Shown: positions 1 through 7,882 of the stretch, piece after piece | How the letters are laid out: the number at the start of each line of letters is the position of its first letter | How positions within the stretch are numbered: position 1 is the first letter of the stretch | NCBI GenBank assembly: GCA_947382625.1 | Contig: CANDAG010000017.1 | Coordinates: 1-64,000, forward strand | Direction of reading: 5' to 3' | DNA length: 64,000 nucleotides | Origin: an uncultured Lachnospiraceae bacterium | Lineage (GTDB): Bacteria; Bacillota; Clostridia; Lachnospirales; Lachnospiraceae | Translations under genes and position numbers: made by a program | The notes under the pieces: model-generated | Told to the model about the DNA's origin: nothing | What the model saw: only the letters and a program-made list of their open reading frames with translations | Database searches by the model: none

Positions 1-48
1 CGCGATAACCTGTTGTGACTGGAGTTCAGACGTGTGCTCTTCCGATCT
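1..48 (+). other. Illumina TruSeq adapter and probable index (artefact)
   Basis: Bases 15-48 match the 34-base TruSeq index-read adapter from GTGACTGGAG to CTTCCGATCT, as I know it. In the full adapter oligo an 8-base index and the end of the P7 sequence come before it. Here bases 7-14 (AACCTGTT) would be the index, and bases 1-6 (CGCGAT) differ by one base from the P7 end CGAGAT. This stretch is therefore library-derived, not genomic. It happens to translate in frame with the following gene (beginning MTGVQTCALPIS), so an automatic caller could add false residues to that protein. Confidence 0.97.
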
Positions 49-1166
49 CTTCCGGTACATCCACCAATGAACCGGCAGCTGCAGAGGAAGATGCAGCAGA
101 AGACGAGGCAGAGCCTGCCGATGCAGCAGAGGATACCACTGCAGAGGCTGAGACCGAGGCAGAGCCTGCAGCAGTAGAGGGGGATGTTTCCGTATTCTAC
201 TATACTTACGGTGATACCTATATCTCCAGCGTGCGTTCCGCTTTAGATGCAGCTCTTGATGCAGCAGGGATCGCATATCAGGATTACGACAGTAACAACA
301 GCCAGACCACTCAGACAGAGCAGGTTACCACAGCCATCGCCAAGGGAACATCCCTTCTGGTTGTAAACCTGGTAGACAGCGGCTCTGACGATGCAGCAAA
401 GAACATTATCGATCAGGCAAGCGCACAGAATATCCCGGTAATCTTCTTTAACCGTTCTGTAAGCGAAGAAGCAGTAAGCTCTTATGACAAGTGTGTATTC
501 GTAGGTACCGATTACGAAATGGCAGGTCATATGCAGGGTCAGATGATCGGCGAGTATCTGATGGAGAATTACGATGCAGTTGACTTAAACGGCGACGGAG
601 TAATTTCCTATGTAATGTTCAAGGGTCAGGAAGGTAATGCGGAAGCAATCGCACGTACCCAGTTTGGTGTGGAAGATGCAGACACGATCCTTACCGAAGG
701 CGGCAAGTCAGCTCTGAGCTTCTATGATGAGAGCAACTCCAACAAGTATCTGGTTGACCAGGACGGCGCATGGTCTGCAGCAGCAGCCAACAACTATATG
801 CAGACGATCCTGTCCCAGTACAGCGAAGCCAACAACAACATGGTTGAGCTTGTAATTGCCAACAACGATGAGATGGCTATCGGTTCTGTGACCGCACTTC
901 AGAATGCAGGCTATAACTTAGAAGACGGCAGCGCAACTGTGATCCCCGTATTCGGCGTAGATGCAACTGATGCAGCCAAGGAAGCAATCGGCAAGGGAAC
1001 CATGACCGGAACCATCAAGCAGGATGCAGAAGGTATGGCTAACACCATCGCACAGATTTCCGCCAACTTCATGACCAGCGCTGATACCTTTGCAGATGTA
1101 GAGGCAGAGAATGTGGTTGGAACATGGCGTGTAAATATTCCTTACGCAACCTACACAGGCGAATGA
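49..1166 (+). CDS. mglB: Galactose/glucose ABC transporter binding protein MglB, 5' end missing
   Basis: Extracytoplasmic sugar-binding component of an Mgl-type importer. The true start, signal peptide and lipobox are lost because the contig begins with adapter sequence; the frame is open from base 49. What remains is a 40-45 residue Ala/Glu/Asp-rich linker and then a periplasmic-binding-protein type 1 fold. Telling motifs are the calcium-loop-like DLNGDGVIS (near base 590), VIANNDEMAIG (near base 860) and PVFGVDA (near base 945), all close to what I recall of Enterobacterial MglB. A strong hairpin terminator follows, then the ATPase and permease genes. The ligand is probably galactose or glucose because the partner genes are clearly Mgl-type; this is inference. 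Confidence 0.88.
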
Positions 1167-1205
1167 TGACCGGCGGACGGAGAATAAGGAACTAAGCTTA
1201 TGATT

Positions 1206-1239
1206 ACTGCAACCGCAAAAGCTGCGGTTGCAGTTTTTT
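1206..1239 (+). terminator. Intrinsic terminator between mglB and mglA
   Basis: A perfect 12-bp stem (1206-1217 with 1223-1234), a 5-base loop and a six-T run. It lies inside the operon, so it probably limits read-through and keeps the binding protein in excess over the membrane components. Confidence 0.9.
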
Positions 1240-1266
1240 AAACAAAAATAAACAGGGGGTGGCAAT

Positions 1267-2805
1267 TTGGAAAAACAGACGACAGCACCTGCTGCGGCAG
1301 CGAAGGGCGATAGTGTCCTTTTGAAAATGGAAGGAATAAACAAATCCTTTCCCGGCGTCAAGGCGCTGGACAATGTATCCCTGACAGTGAAGGCAGGCAC
1401 GGTCCACGCTCTTATGGGTGAGAACGGTGCAGGTAAATCCACATTGATGAAGTGTCTTTTCGGGGTGTACAACAAAGACAGCGGCCATATTTACCTGGAA
1501 GGCCGGGAGGTAAACTTTAAGACATCAAAGGAAGCTCTGGAAAACGGGGTTGCCATGGTGCATCAGGAACTGAATCAGGCTCTTAAGAGGAATGTTATGG
1601 ATAATATGTGGCTGGGTCGTTTCCCCAGGATATCCAAATGGTGTCCTCTTACCAGTGAGTCCAAGATGTATGCGGCTACCAAGGAGGTTTTTGATGAGCT
1701 GGAGGTCCATGTGGATCCTAAAATGGTGATGAGCCGGATGCCCGTATCCCAGCGGCAGATGGTGGAGATTGCCAAGGCAGTTTCTTATCATTCCAAGGTG
1801 ATCGTGTTTGACGAGCCTACCTCTTCCCTCACAGAGGAGGAAGTAGAGCATTTGTTCAGGATCATCAATATGTTAAGGAGCCGGGGCTGCGGGATCATTT
1901 ATATTTCCCACAAGATGGAAGAGATCCTGCGGATATCCGATGAGGTGACTATTATGCGTGACGGACAGTGGATCGCCACCCGTCCTGCAAAGGAGCTTAC
2001 CATGAACGAGATCATCCGTCTGATGGTAGGCAGGGAGCTGACCAACCGTTATCCCGAAAAGGATAATGTGGTAGGAGAGCCCCTCCTTGAGGTCAAAGGT
2101 CTGTCGGCTGTTTATTCCCAGCTGAAGGATGTTTCTTTTACTGCCAGAAGAGGCGAGGTTTTAGGGGTAGCGGGATTAGACGGCTCGGGACGTACAGAGC
2201 TTCTGGAAAATATCTTCGGGATCGCTACCCGCAAGGAGGGTGAGATCTATCTGGATGGGAAACGGGTGATGAACCGGAGTGCAAGAGAGTCTCTTGCCAA
2301 CAAATTTGCCATGCTCACGGAGGAACGCCGTGCAACAGGTATTTTTGCCATCCGGGATATTCAGGCCAATACCACCATATCCAGTCTGCCAAGGTATAAG
2401 GTAGGCCCTTTCTTAAGTGACAAAAAGCTCAGTGAATCCACCCAGTGGGGCATTGAGGCTATGAGGACCAAAACCCCCAGCCAGAAGACACAGATCCGTT
2501 CTCTTTCGGGAGGAAATCAGCAGAAGGTGATCCTGGCCAGATGGCTTCTGACAGAGCCGGAGGTTTTGCTTTTGGATGAGCCTACACGGGGGATCGATGT
2601 GGGAGCCAAGTACGAGATCTATCAGCTGATCTTAAATCTGGCCAAAGAAGGAAAGGCGGTACTTATGGTTTCTTCAGAAATGCCGGAGCTTTTGGGAGTG
2701 TGCGACCGGATCCTGGTCATGTCAGGAGGACGGCTTGCAGGAGAGGTGGACGCAAAGACCACGACGCAGGAAGAGATCATGACTCTGGCTGCGAAATATG
2801 CATAA
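1267..2805 (+). CDS. mglA: Galactose/glucose ABC importer ATPase MglA
   Basis: Double-nucleotide-binding-domain ATPase of 512 residues that powers sugar import at the cytoplasmic face. The first domain has Walker A GENGAGKST near residue 58 and Walker B VFDEPTSSLT. The second has a degenerate Walker A (GLDGSGRTE), a signature LSGGNQQKV and a Walker B LLLDEPTRGIDVG, as usual for the second domain of CUT2-family ATPases. Long stretches (MDNMWLGR, ISHKMEEI, RDGQWIAT, SSEMPELLG) agree with the E. coli protein as I recall it. The start is a TTG with a strong AGGGGGTGG site about 6 bases before it; the next ATG at 1327 lacks one. The permease follows after 19 bases. Confidence 0.95.
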   Translation: MEKQTTAPAAAAKGDSVLLKMEGINKSFPGVKALDNVSLTVKAGTVHALMGENGAGKSTLMKCLFGVYNKDSGHIYLEGREVNFKTSKEALENGVAMVHQELNQALKRNVMDNMWLGRFPRISKWCPLTSESKMYAATKEVFDELEVHVDPKMVMSRMPVSQRQMVEIAKAVSYHSKVIVFDEPTSSLTEEEVEHLFRIINMLRSRGCGIIYISHKMEEILRISDEVTIMRDGQWIATRPAKELTMNEIIRLMVGRELTNRYPEKDNVVGEPLLEVKGLSAVYSQLKDVSFTARRGEVLGVAGLDGSGRTELLENIFGIATRKEGEIYLDGKRVMNRSARESLANKFAMLTEERRATGIFAIRDIQANTTISSLPRYKVGPFLSDKKLSESTQWGIEAMRTKTPSQKTQIRSLSGGNQQKVILARWLLTEPEVLLLDEPTRGIDVGAKYEIYQLILNLAKEGKAVLMVSSEMPELLGVCDRILVMSGGRLAGEVDAKTTTQEEIMTLAAKYA

Positions 2806-2824
2806 GGACGAGGAGGTATGAACT

Positions 2825-3886
2825 GTGGCTGAAAAGAAAATCGGAGCGAAAGCGCAGTCATTTACAGGGCTTTCAACCCAGGATAAACTGAAAAAGGTAG
2901 GAGACCTTTTACTCAACAACGCCATGTATATCATTATCATTCTGGCGGTAATCTACATATCGATCAAGGTGCCGGCCTTTTTGGGGCTGCCATCTATTGT
3001 TAACGTAATTTCCCTGACGGCAGCCAAGCTTCCCATTGCCCTTGGCATCGGCGGCTGTATCGTGCTGACAGGAACGGATATTTCCGCAGGACGTGTGGTA
3101 GGACTGACAGCGTGTATCTCCGCATCACTGCTCACCACTACGTTTAAGGTATTTCCCGATATGACCAGCGCGCCCCCTATTTTTGTAGTGCTTCTGCTGG
3201 TGCTGGGAACAGGAGCTGTTGTGGGACTTGTAAACGGCTTCAGCGTTGCAAAATTTAAGCTCCATCCCTTTATTGTAACTCTGTCCACTCAGCTGATCGT
3301 GTATGGTATCATTCTTATGTATCTGAAAAACGGTACCAACAACGGTCAGACCTTAAGCGGATTGTCTGACGGATACCGTGCTCTGGTAACAGGGACTTTG
3401 TTTAAGATCGGCAACGTAGCGGTTCCCAGATACGTACTCTATGCCATTATCCTGACGGTAGTGATGTGGATCGTATGGAATAAAACCACCTTTGGAAAGA
3501 ACATGTTTGCCGTTGGCTCCAACGAGGAAGCCGCCAATGTATCCGGTGTCAATGTTTCCCGCACCATTATCCTGGTGTTCGTACTGGCAGGCGTTATGTA
3601 TGCCATTACCGGATTTTTGGACAGTGCCCGTATCGCTTCCGCCAATGCGGCTACCGGATTCAACTACGAGTGTGACGCCATTGCGGCCTGCGTTATCGGC
3701 GGTGTTTCCTTTGTAGGTGGTATTGGACGTATCAGTGGTATTGTGGTAGGCGTTCTGCTTTTGCAGATCATCTTTGCCGGCCTGAATTTCCTTTCAGTGG
3801 ATGCAAATATGCTTTACATCATCAAGGGCCTGATCATCCTGATCGCCTGTGCCATTGATATGAGGAAATATCTGGTCCGCAAATAA
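2825..3886 (+). CDS. mglC: Galactose/glucose ABC importer permease MglC
   Basis: Polytopic membrane permease of 353 residues in the branched-chain/ribose permease family, with about ten hydrophobic segments. Motifs match MglC: TGTDISAGR near residue 80, WNKTTFGKN, VSGVNVSRT and DAIAACVIGGVSF near residue 285. The GTG start has GAGGAGG about 8 bases upstream; the overlapping ATG at 2819 is out of frame and closes after four codons. It pairs with MglA as a homodimeric pore in the usual CUT2 arrangement. Confidence 0.94.
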   Translation: MAEKKIGAKAQSFTGLSTQDKLKKVGDLLLNNAMYIIIILAVIYISIKVPAFLGLPSIVNVISLTAAKLPIALGIGGCIVLTGTDISAGRVVGLTACISASLLTTTFKVFPDMTSAPPIFVVLLLVLGTGAVVGLVNGFSVAKFKLHPFIVTLSTQLIVYGIILMYLKNGTNNGQTLSGLSDGYRALVTGTLFKIGNVAVPRYVLYAIILTVVMWIVWNKTTFGKNMFAVGSNEEAANVSGVNVSRTIILVFVLAGVMYAITGFLDSARIASANAATGFNYECDAIAACVIGGVSFVGGIGRISGIVVGVLLLQIIFAGLNFLSVDANMLYIIKGLIILIACAIDMRKYLVRK

Positions 3887-3909
3887 AAGACAGCAGAAGA
3901 GGTGTTATT

Positions 3910-4263
3910 ATGGAGGAAGAAAGATCACCCCGTCCGCTTCGGGGACTTTATGACCGTGTGAATATATCGGTGGGAACCTTGAATATCGTGATCATTGTGT
4001 TGGTGGCGGCGCTGCTTGTCTGCTTTGCCTATGGGATCGCCCACAGGGGGTACACCATCACCTTTGACAGCTTAGGCGGCACGGCAGTGGAAAGCAGGAA
4101 GCAGATGTATGGCGAACTCTTAGAGGAGCCGGAAGCGCCTGTCCGTGAAGGGTATGTCTTTGACGGATGGTATCGGGATCAAAACACTGCTTATCCCTGG
4201 AATCAGGAGGAGGATGTTATTACGGAATCCATGACTCTTTATGCAGGCTGGAAAGAGCTGTAA
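3910..4263 (+). CDS. Membrane-anchored InlB B-repeat protein
   Basis: 117 residues: a short charged N-terminus, one hydrophobic segment at about 20-42 (VGTLNIVIIVLVAALLVCFA), then one Listeria-Bacteroides (InlB B) repeat at about 50-117. That repeat has the typical pattern ITFDSLGG, EGYVFDGWYRD and TLYAGW. It would sit outside the membrane as a type II (N-in) protein. The gene follows mglC by 23 bases with its own GAGGTG site and precedes the operon terminator, so it is probably co-transcribed with the sugar transporter. Function unknown; an accessory or surface-linking role is only a guess. Confidence 0.85.
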   Translation: MEEERSPRPLRGLYDRVNISVGTLNIVIIVLVAALLVCFAYGIAHRGYTITFDSLGGTAVESRKQMYGELLEEPEAPVREGYVFDGWYRDQNTAYPWNQEEDVITESMTLYAGWKEL

Positions 4264-4318
4264 CGTGATCATAGCATTGCAGGAAGCCTGAAAAATTTAT
4301 AAATGACAGATGAAGGAC

Positions 4319-4355
4319 ACAGGACAGTGCGCGAAGCGCACTGTCCTGTATTTTA
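4319..4355 (+). terminator. Terminator of the mgl operon
   Basis: A perfect 14-bp stem (4319-4332 with 4336-4349) closed by a GAA loop and followed by ATTTTA. It lies between two convergent genes, the mgl operon and the GH127 gene. On the minus strand the U-tract is poor, so it serves mainly the plus strand. Confidence 0.85.
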
Positions 4356-4399
4356 TCGACATTACGGATGTTTCACAAACCAAGACATCCATCGTCTGT

Positions 4400-6307
4400 T
4401 TATTTTGCTTCCTCCATCCATACACGCATCTGGTTTTCTCCTCTGTTTCCCCAGGTATAGTAAGGAACGGCAACGGCGCTGCACTCCTTTTTTCCGGGAC
4501 GGACACAGGTGTAAAGGCCTTCGGTTTCTTCTGTCCTGAAGGCAGATGCGGTGAGAGGCACGATGCCCCTAAGCAGGCTTTCGTCATAGGAACCGGCCAC
4601 AGGTACAGAGTCATCCCTCAGGGAAAGAGAGAGTACATCTCCGCCATTGTCAACGCCTTCAAAGCAGTATACAAGAGGACCGCGGCAGATGGCGGTCTTG
4701 CCGGTAAGCTCGGGTACCTTAGAGGAGGCATAGACAAAATAGGGTGTTCCGTCAAGGGTAAGATTTACGGTGTCGCCGTCTGACACGGCAAGGTAAACAT
4801 ACCCCTTTTGGGGAACAGCTGAAAGCTCCGCCCCATTTACCGAAAGGCGAAAGGTTTTGCTGTAGCCTGGTATCCTTAAGGCTAGCCTGCCCCCTTTTTC
4901 CACCTGATAGGTAACGGAAAAGCCGTAAGGGTAATCAGTCTGACAGGTAAGCCTCATACCGTTGGAGAAGGAAACCCTGCCGTCTGCAAACAGGTGGCAG
5001 AAAGCCGTATCCTCATTTTCACCGTAGGCGTACAGGCCGAAGGAGGAAATGAGCCGTGCCACATTGGGCGGGCAGCAGGCGCAGGCATACCATTTGGGAC
5101 GTACTGGGAGATCATGGCGGTGCGTGGGGGAAACACCGGAGATCCCCGGGATCACCTCAAGGGGATTGACATAAAAGAATCGTTTCCCGTCTAACTGCAT
5201 TCCCGCAAGGACTGTATTATAAAAGGCCCGTTCCATTACATCGGCATATTTACCGTCTACCTCGTTTTCCAGCATTCTTGAAGCAAAAAACATCAGACCG
5301 ATGGAGGCGCAGGTTTCCGCATAAGCAGTATCGCCGGGAAGATCGTAGTCCACACTGAAGGCTTCCCCGTGTACTGTGGAGCCGATACCGCCGGTAAGAT
5401 ACATGCGCTTTTGGGTGATGCTGTCCCAGAGTCTTCTGCAGGCGGCAAGAAGGGTTTCATCTCCTGTCAGGGAAGCTAAGTCTGCCATTGCAGTGTAGAG
5501 ATAAACGGCGCGGACCGCATGGCCTACCGCATCTGTCTGCTCCCGCACAGGCTTTCCGGCCTGCATATAATCCGGATCGGCCGGGTTAGCGCCCCAGACC
5601 TTCCAGTTCCGGGCGGCGGCCTCTTTTTTATAGTAATCGGGATCACAGCCTCTGGAATTGATGAAGTGCTCTGCCAGCGCAAGGCAATGGCTGTTTCCGG
5701 TAGCCCGGTACATTTTCAGGAGTGCAAGCTCCACCTCGGGATGGCCCGGACAGCCTTCGGTTTTGCCTGTGATAAAGCGGTCATAAATATGCTCTGCATT
5801 TTTCAGCATCACCTTAAGAAGGGTGTCCTTGCCGGTGGCGTCAAAATAGGCGCAGGCCGCTTCCATCATATGGCCGGAGCAGTACAGCTCATGGCCCTCC
5901 AAAAGGTTGGTCCAGCGTTTGTCCCTGTCCTTGATGGTATAATAGGTATTTAAATATCCGTCCGTATCCTGGGCTGCGGCGATCTGGTCAATGAGCAGGT
6001 CTGCCGTCTCTTCCAATTCCCGATCGGGTGAGAGAGAAAGGGAATAAGCCACGGCTTCCAGCCACTTAGCAAGGTCGCTGTCCTGAAAAACCGTCCCGTA
6101 GAAGCCGTCTGCCGTATCCTCTCCTTTAAGGGCCTTTCCGGCGTTGATAAAATTTTGGATCACATGGCTTTTTTCCGTGTCCTGTGCCTCATCCTTAAGG
6201 ACACTGTACTGATAGGGGATCACGGTCTCACGGACAAGCCTCTGGTATTTTCCGATAAAGCCGCCGGAATGGTATGCTGTAGTTTTGATCTGATGCTGTA
6301 CTTTCAT
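4400..6307 (-). CDS. GH127 beta-L-arabinofuranosidase
   Basis: 635-residue glycoside hydrolase of family 127, expected to release beta-L-arabinofuranose from plant glycans or hydroxyproline-linked arabinosides. Residues equivalent to those known in Bifidobacterium HypBA1 can be seen: Glu315 (HGEAF, acid/base) and the zinc site Glu331, Cys333 (AETC) and Cys411/Cys412 (ACACCPPN), one Cys being the nucleophile. The spacing Glu-16-Glu-2-Cys is the same as in HypBA1. No signal peptide is seen, so it acts in the cytoplasm on imported oligosaccharides. I place the start at 6307, where AGGAG lies 5 bases upstream, rather than at the ATG at 6340. It is divergent from an AraC regulator. Confidence 0.92.
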   Translation of the reverse strand: MKVQHQIKTTAYHSGGFIGKYQRLVRETVIPYQYSVLKDEAQDTEKSHVIQNFINAGKALKGEDTADGFYGTVFQDSDLAKWLEAVAYSLSLSPDRELEETADLLIDQIAAAQDTDGYLNTYYTIKDRDKRWTNLLEGHELYCSGHMMEAACAYFDATGKDTLLKVMLKNAEHIYDRFITGKTEGCPGHPEVELALLKMYRATGNSHCLALAEHFINSRGCDPDYYKKEAAARNWKVWGANPADPDYMQAGKPVREQTDAVGHAVRAVYLYTAMADLASLTGDETLLAACRRLWDSITQKRMYLTGGIGSTVHGEAFSVDYDLPGDTAYAETCASIGLMFFASRMLENEVDGKYADVMERAFYNTVLAGMQLDGKRFFYVNPLEVIPGISGVSPTHRHDLPVRPKWYACACCPPNVARLISSFGLYAYGENEDTAFCHLFADGRVSFSNGMRLTCQTDYPYGFSVTYQVEKGGRLALRIPGYSKTFRLSVNGAELSAVPQKGYVYLAVSDGDTVNLTLDGTPYFVYASSKVPELTGKTAICRGPLVYCFEGVDNGGDVLSLSLRDDSVPVAGSYDESLLRGIVPLTASAFRTEETEGLYTCVRPGKKECSAVAVPYYTWGNRGENQMRVWMEEAK

Positions 6308-6415
6308 TCTCGCTCCTGTCTGCGCACTCTCTGAGGGCATACCGTTGGTATCCTGTTAATATCCTGCCAAATAGCTCTTTTGGGATTCCCGTCTGGAGGC
6401 GCGTGAAAATATTGA

Positions 6416-6444
6416 TTGACAAATGTCGTTATATGTATTATGTT
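6416..6444 (+). promoter_or_regulatory. Sigma-A promoter for the AraC regulator
   Basis: TTGACA (6416-6421), a 17-base spacer and TATGTT (6439-6444), 54 bases before the AraC start. It lies in the 191-base divergent region shared with the GH127 gene. No equally good promoter was found for the minus strand, which would fit a gene that needs activation. Confidence 0.7.
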
Positions 6445-6498
6445 CTGCATTAAGAGGAAAATAAATGGAGAATAAGCGGATTTATATGGAGGATCATC

Positions 6499-7344
6499 GT
6501 GAATGAGATATGGCTGGATAATACTTCCCTGCCGGTAACAGGTATCTGTGATCTGTGCGCCGCCCCGGAGGACTTCTATCATGCGGACAGGACGGTGGAT
6601 TTTCATGTGCTGATCTATGTGGTACAGGGAGTGATCTATGTGACGGAGGGGGAGACAGATTATGAGATCCATCCGGGAGAGCTGCTTTTTTTAAAAAGCG
6701 GTATCCATCACTATGGGAAAAGACGGATTGGGAGAGGAACACGGTGGTACTTTGCCCATTTTTATCTGGATGAAAAAGGAGCGCTTCCGGCTTTTGTACC
6801 GGATATTGCCGCTTCGCATCCGGAGGATCCGATCCGTTATCGTGTCGGATTACCCAAAAAGCTGACAGGGCTTACAGGGAGCGGGCTGGAACGCCAGCTG
6901 ACAGAGCTGATCGATCTTTATCATTCGGAGGATCCTATGAAGAGATGGGAGATCAATGGGCAGCTCTTTTCACTGCTTGGCAGGATCGCCTTTTGGGGGC
7001 AGAAGCCAAGGCAGCCTAAGACACTCTCCGAGAACATCTGCGATTATTTAAGCAGCCGGATGGACGAGCCCTTTTCTGCAGAAAAACTGGAAAAAGCTTT
7101 TTTCCTGAGCTATAAACATATGGAAGCCGTATTTAAGAAGGAAAAGCAGATCACATTGCAGCAGTATCACAACAAAGTGCGTATGACGGAGGCCTGCAGG
7201 CTTCTTAGAACCACCCTCCTTCCGGTAGGGGAGATCGGCAAGGGGCTGGGGTATTCTGATATGCTTTATTTCAGCCGGTGCTTTCATCAGTTTACGGGAA
7301 TGAGCCCTACCCGGTACAGGAGAGAGGCTGCATCCGTTTATTGA
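6499..7344 (+). CDS. AraC-family transcriptional regulator
   Basis: 281 residues: an N-terminal cupin-like sugar-sensing domain (about 30-110, with HPGELLFLKSGIHH) and a C-terminal AraC double helix-turn-helix (about 180-275). The second helix-turn-helix carries the conserved IGKGLGYSDMLYFSRCF and GMSPTRYRRE. The GTG start has GGAGG 6 bases upstream. It is divergent from the GH127 arabinofuranosidase and is very probably its activator, responding to an arabinose-containing sugar; that link is inferred from position. A pair of hairpins follows, separating it from the convergent gene at 7446. Confidence 0.9.
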   Translation: MNEIWLDNTSLPVTGICDLCAAPEDFYHADRTVDFHVLIYVVQGVIYVTEGETDYEIHPGELLFLKSGIHHYGKRRIGRGTRWYFAHFYLDEKGALPAFVPDIAASHPEDPIRYRVGLPKKLTGLTGSGLERQLTELIDLYHSEDPMKRWEINGQLFSLLGRIAFWGQKPRQPKTLSENICDYLSSRMDEPFSAEKLEKAFFLSYKHMEAVFKKEKQITLQQYHNKVRMTEACRLLRTTLLPVGEIGKGLGYSDMLYFSRCFHQFTGMSPTRYRREAASVY

Positions 7345-7351
7345 AACAAAC

Positions 7352-7415
7352 GCCGATCCGCTTCGCGCATCGGCTTATTGCGAAAGAACATCCCGAAAGT
7401 CGGGATGTTCTTTTT
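7352..7415. terminator. Tandem hairpins between convergent genes
   Basis: Two hairpins. The first (7352-7374) pairs GCCGAT with ATCGGC and has a C-C mismatch. The second is a perfect 14-bp stem (7383-7396 with 7400-7413) with an AAG loop and a T-run. The second also has a run of A on its other side, so it should work in both directions, ending the AraC gene and the minus-strand gene at 7446. Confidence 0.85.
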
Positions 7416-7445
7416 ATCACAGTCAATTTCTCTGCAATCTTTTGG

Positions 7446-7727
7446 TTACGTGGGATAGCAATACTCCCGTTTACTGATCAGATTGTAGTAAGGAAGCGCG
7501 CGTCTGGTATACCCGTTGGTACAAACATGGATATTCTTTTGCTGCTGCTTCTCACACATTTCGTCCAATATCTCCGGAAAGAACTTCTTCGCGGAGGAGT
7601 CGGACATATCCTGCTTGGGCTGGTGCTTCTTTTCTTCGGAGGATACCTTCCGAAGAGGCGGGATCACCGCAACCGCCTGAACTTTATAGAGCGTTTCATG
7701 TCCGTATGCTTTAGCTTTTCCCTCCAT
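7446..7727 (-). CDS. Small protein of unknown function
   Basis: 93 residues, charged and without membrane segments or a recognised domain. The C-terminal half (KNIHVCTNGYTRRALPYYNL) looks like folded protein rather than noise, and the gene ends just before a bidirectional terminator, which supports it being real. The ATG at 7727 has no clear ribosome site before it; the only GGAGG lies inside the second and third codons, so the start is uncertain. It is divergent from the TerB-like operon and shares its 155-base control region. A small regulator of that operon is possible but is only a guess. Confidence 0.55.
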   Translation of the reverse strand: MEGKAKAYGHETLYKVQAVAVIPPLRKVSSEEKKHQPKQDMSDSSAKKFFPEILDEMCEKQQQKNIHVCTNGYTRRALPYYNLISKREYCYPT

Positions 7728-7806
7728 GGATCGTATTGACTGTTGCCTGTTCTATGATATATATCGGCCAAAAAGGGATTTCTCTGTACCCTGTTTGGGG
7801 ATTTTG

Positions 7807-7815
7807 TGGTACAAT
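7807..7815 (+). promoter_or_regulatory. Extended -10 promoter for the TerB-like operon
   Basis: TGG followed by TACAAT (7810-7815), an extended -10 element 68 bases before the TerB-like start. No good -35 hexamer lies 16-18 bases upstream, which is common for promoters with an extended -10. Confidence 0.45.
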
Positions 7816-7882
7816 AGGAAGCACGCTGATGCGTGTATTGATATATATTTTCTGAAAATCTAGGTGCAGGGGTACTGCTGAT

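Noticed and set aside
918-1475. 185-codon minus-strand open frame over mglB and mglA
   Set aside because: It runs antisense to two well-supported genes, has no ribosome site and spans their terminator.
4310-4783. 157-codon plus-strand frame over the end of the GH127 gene
   Set aside because: It begins in the mgl terminator and runs antisense to conserved GH127 sequence; its composition is that of a shadow frame.
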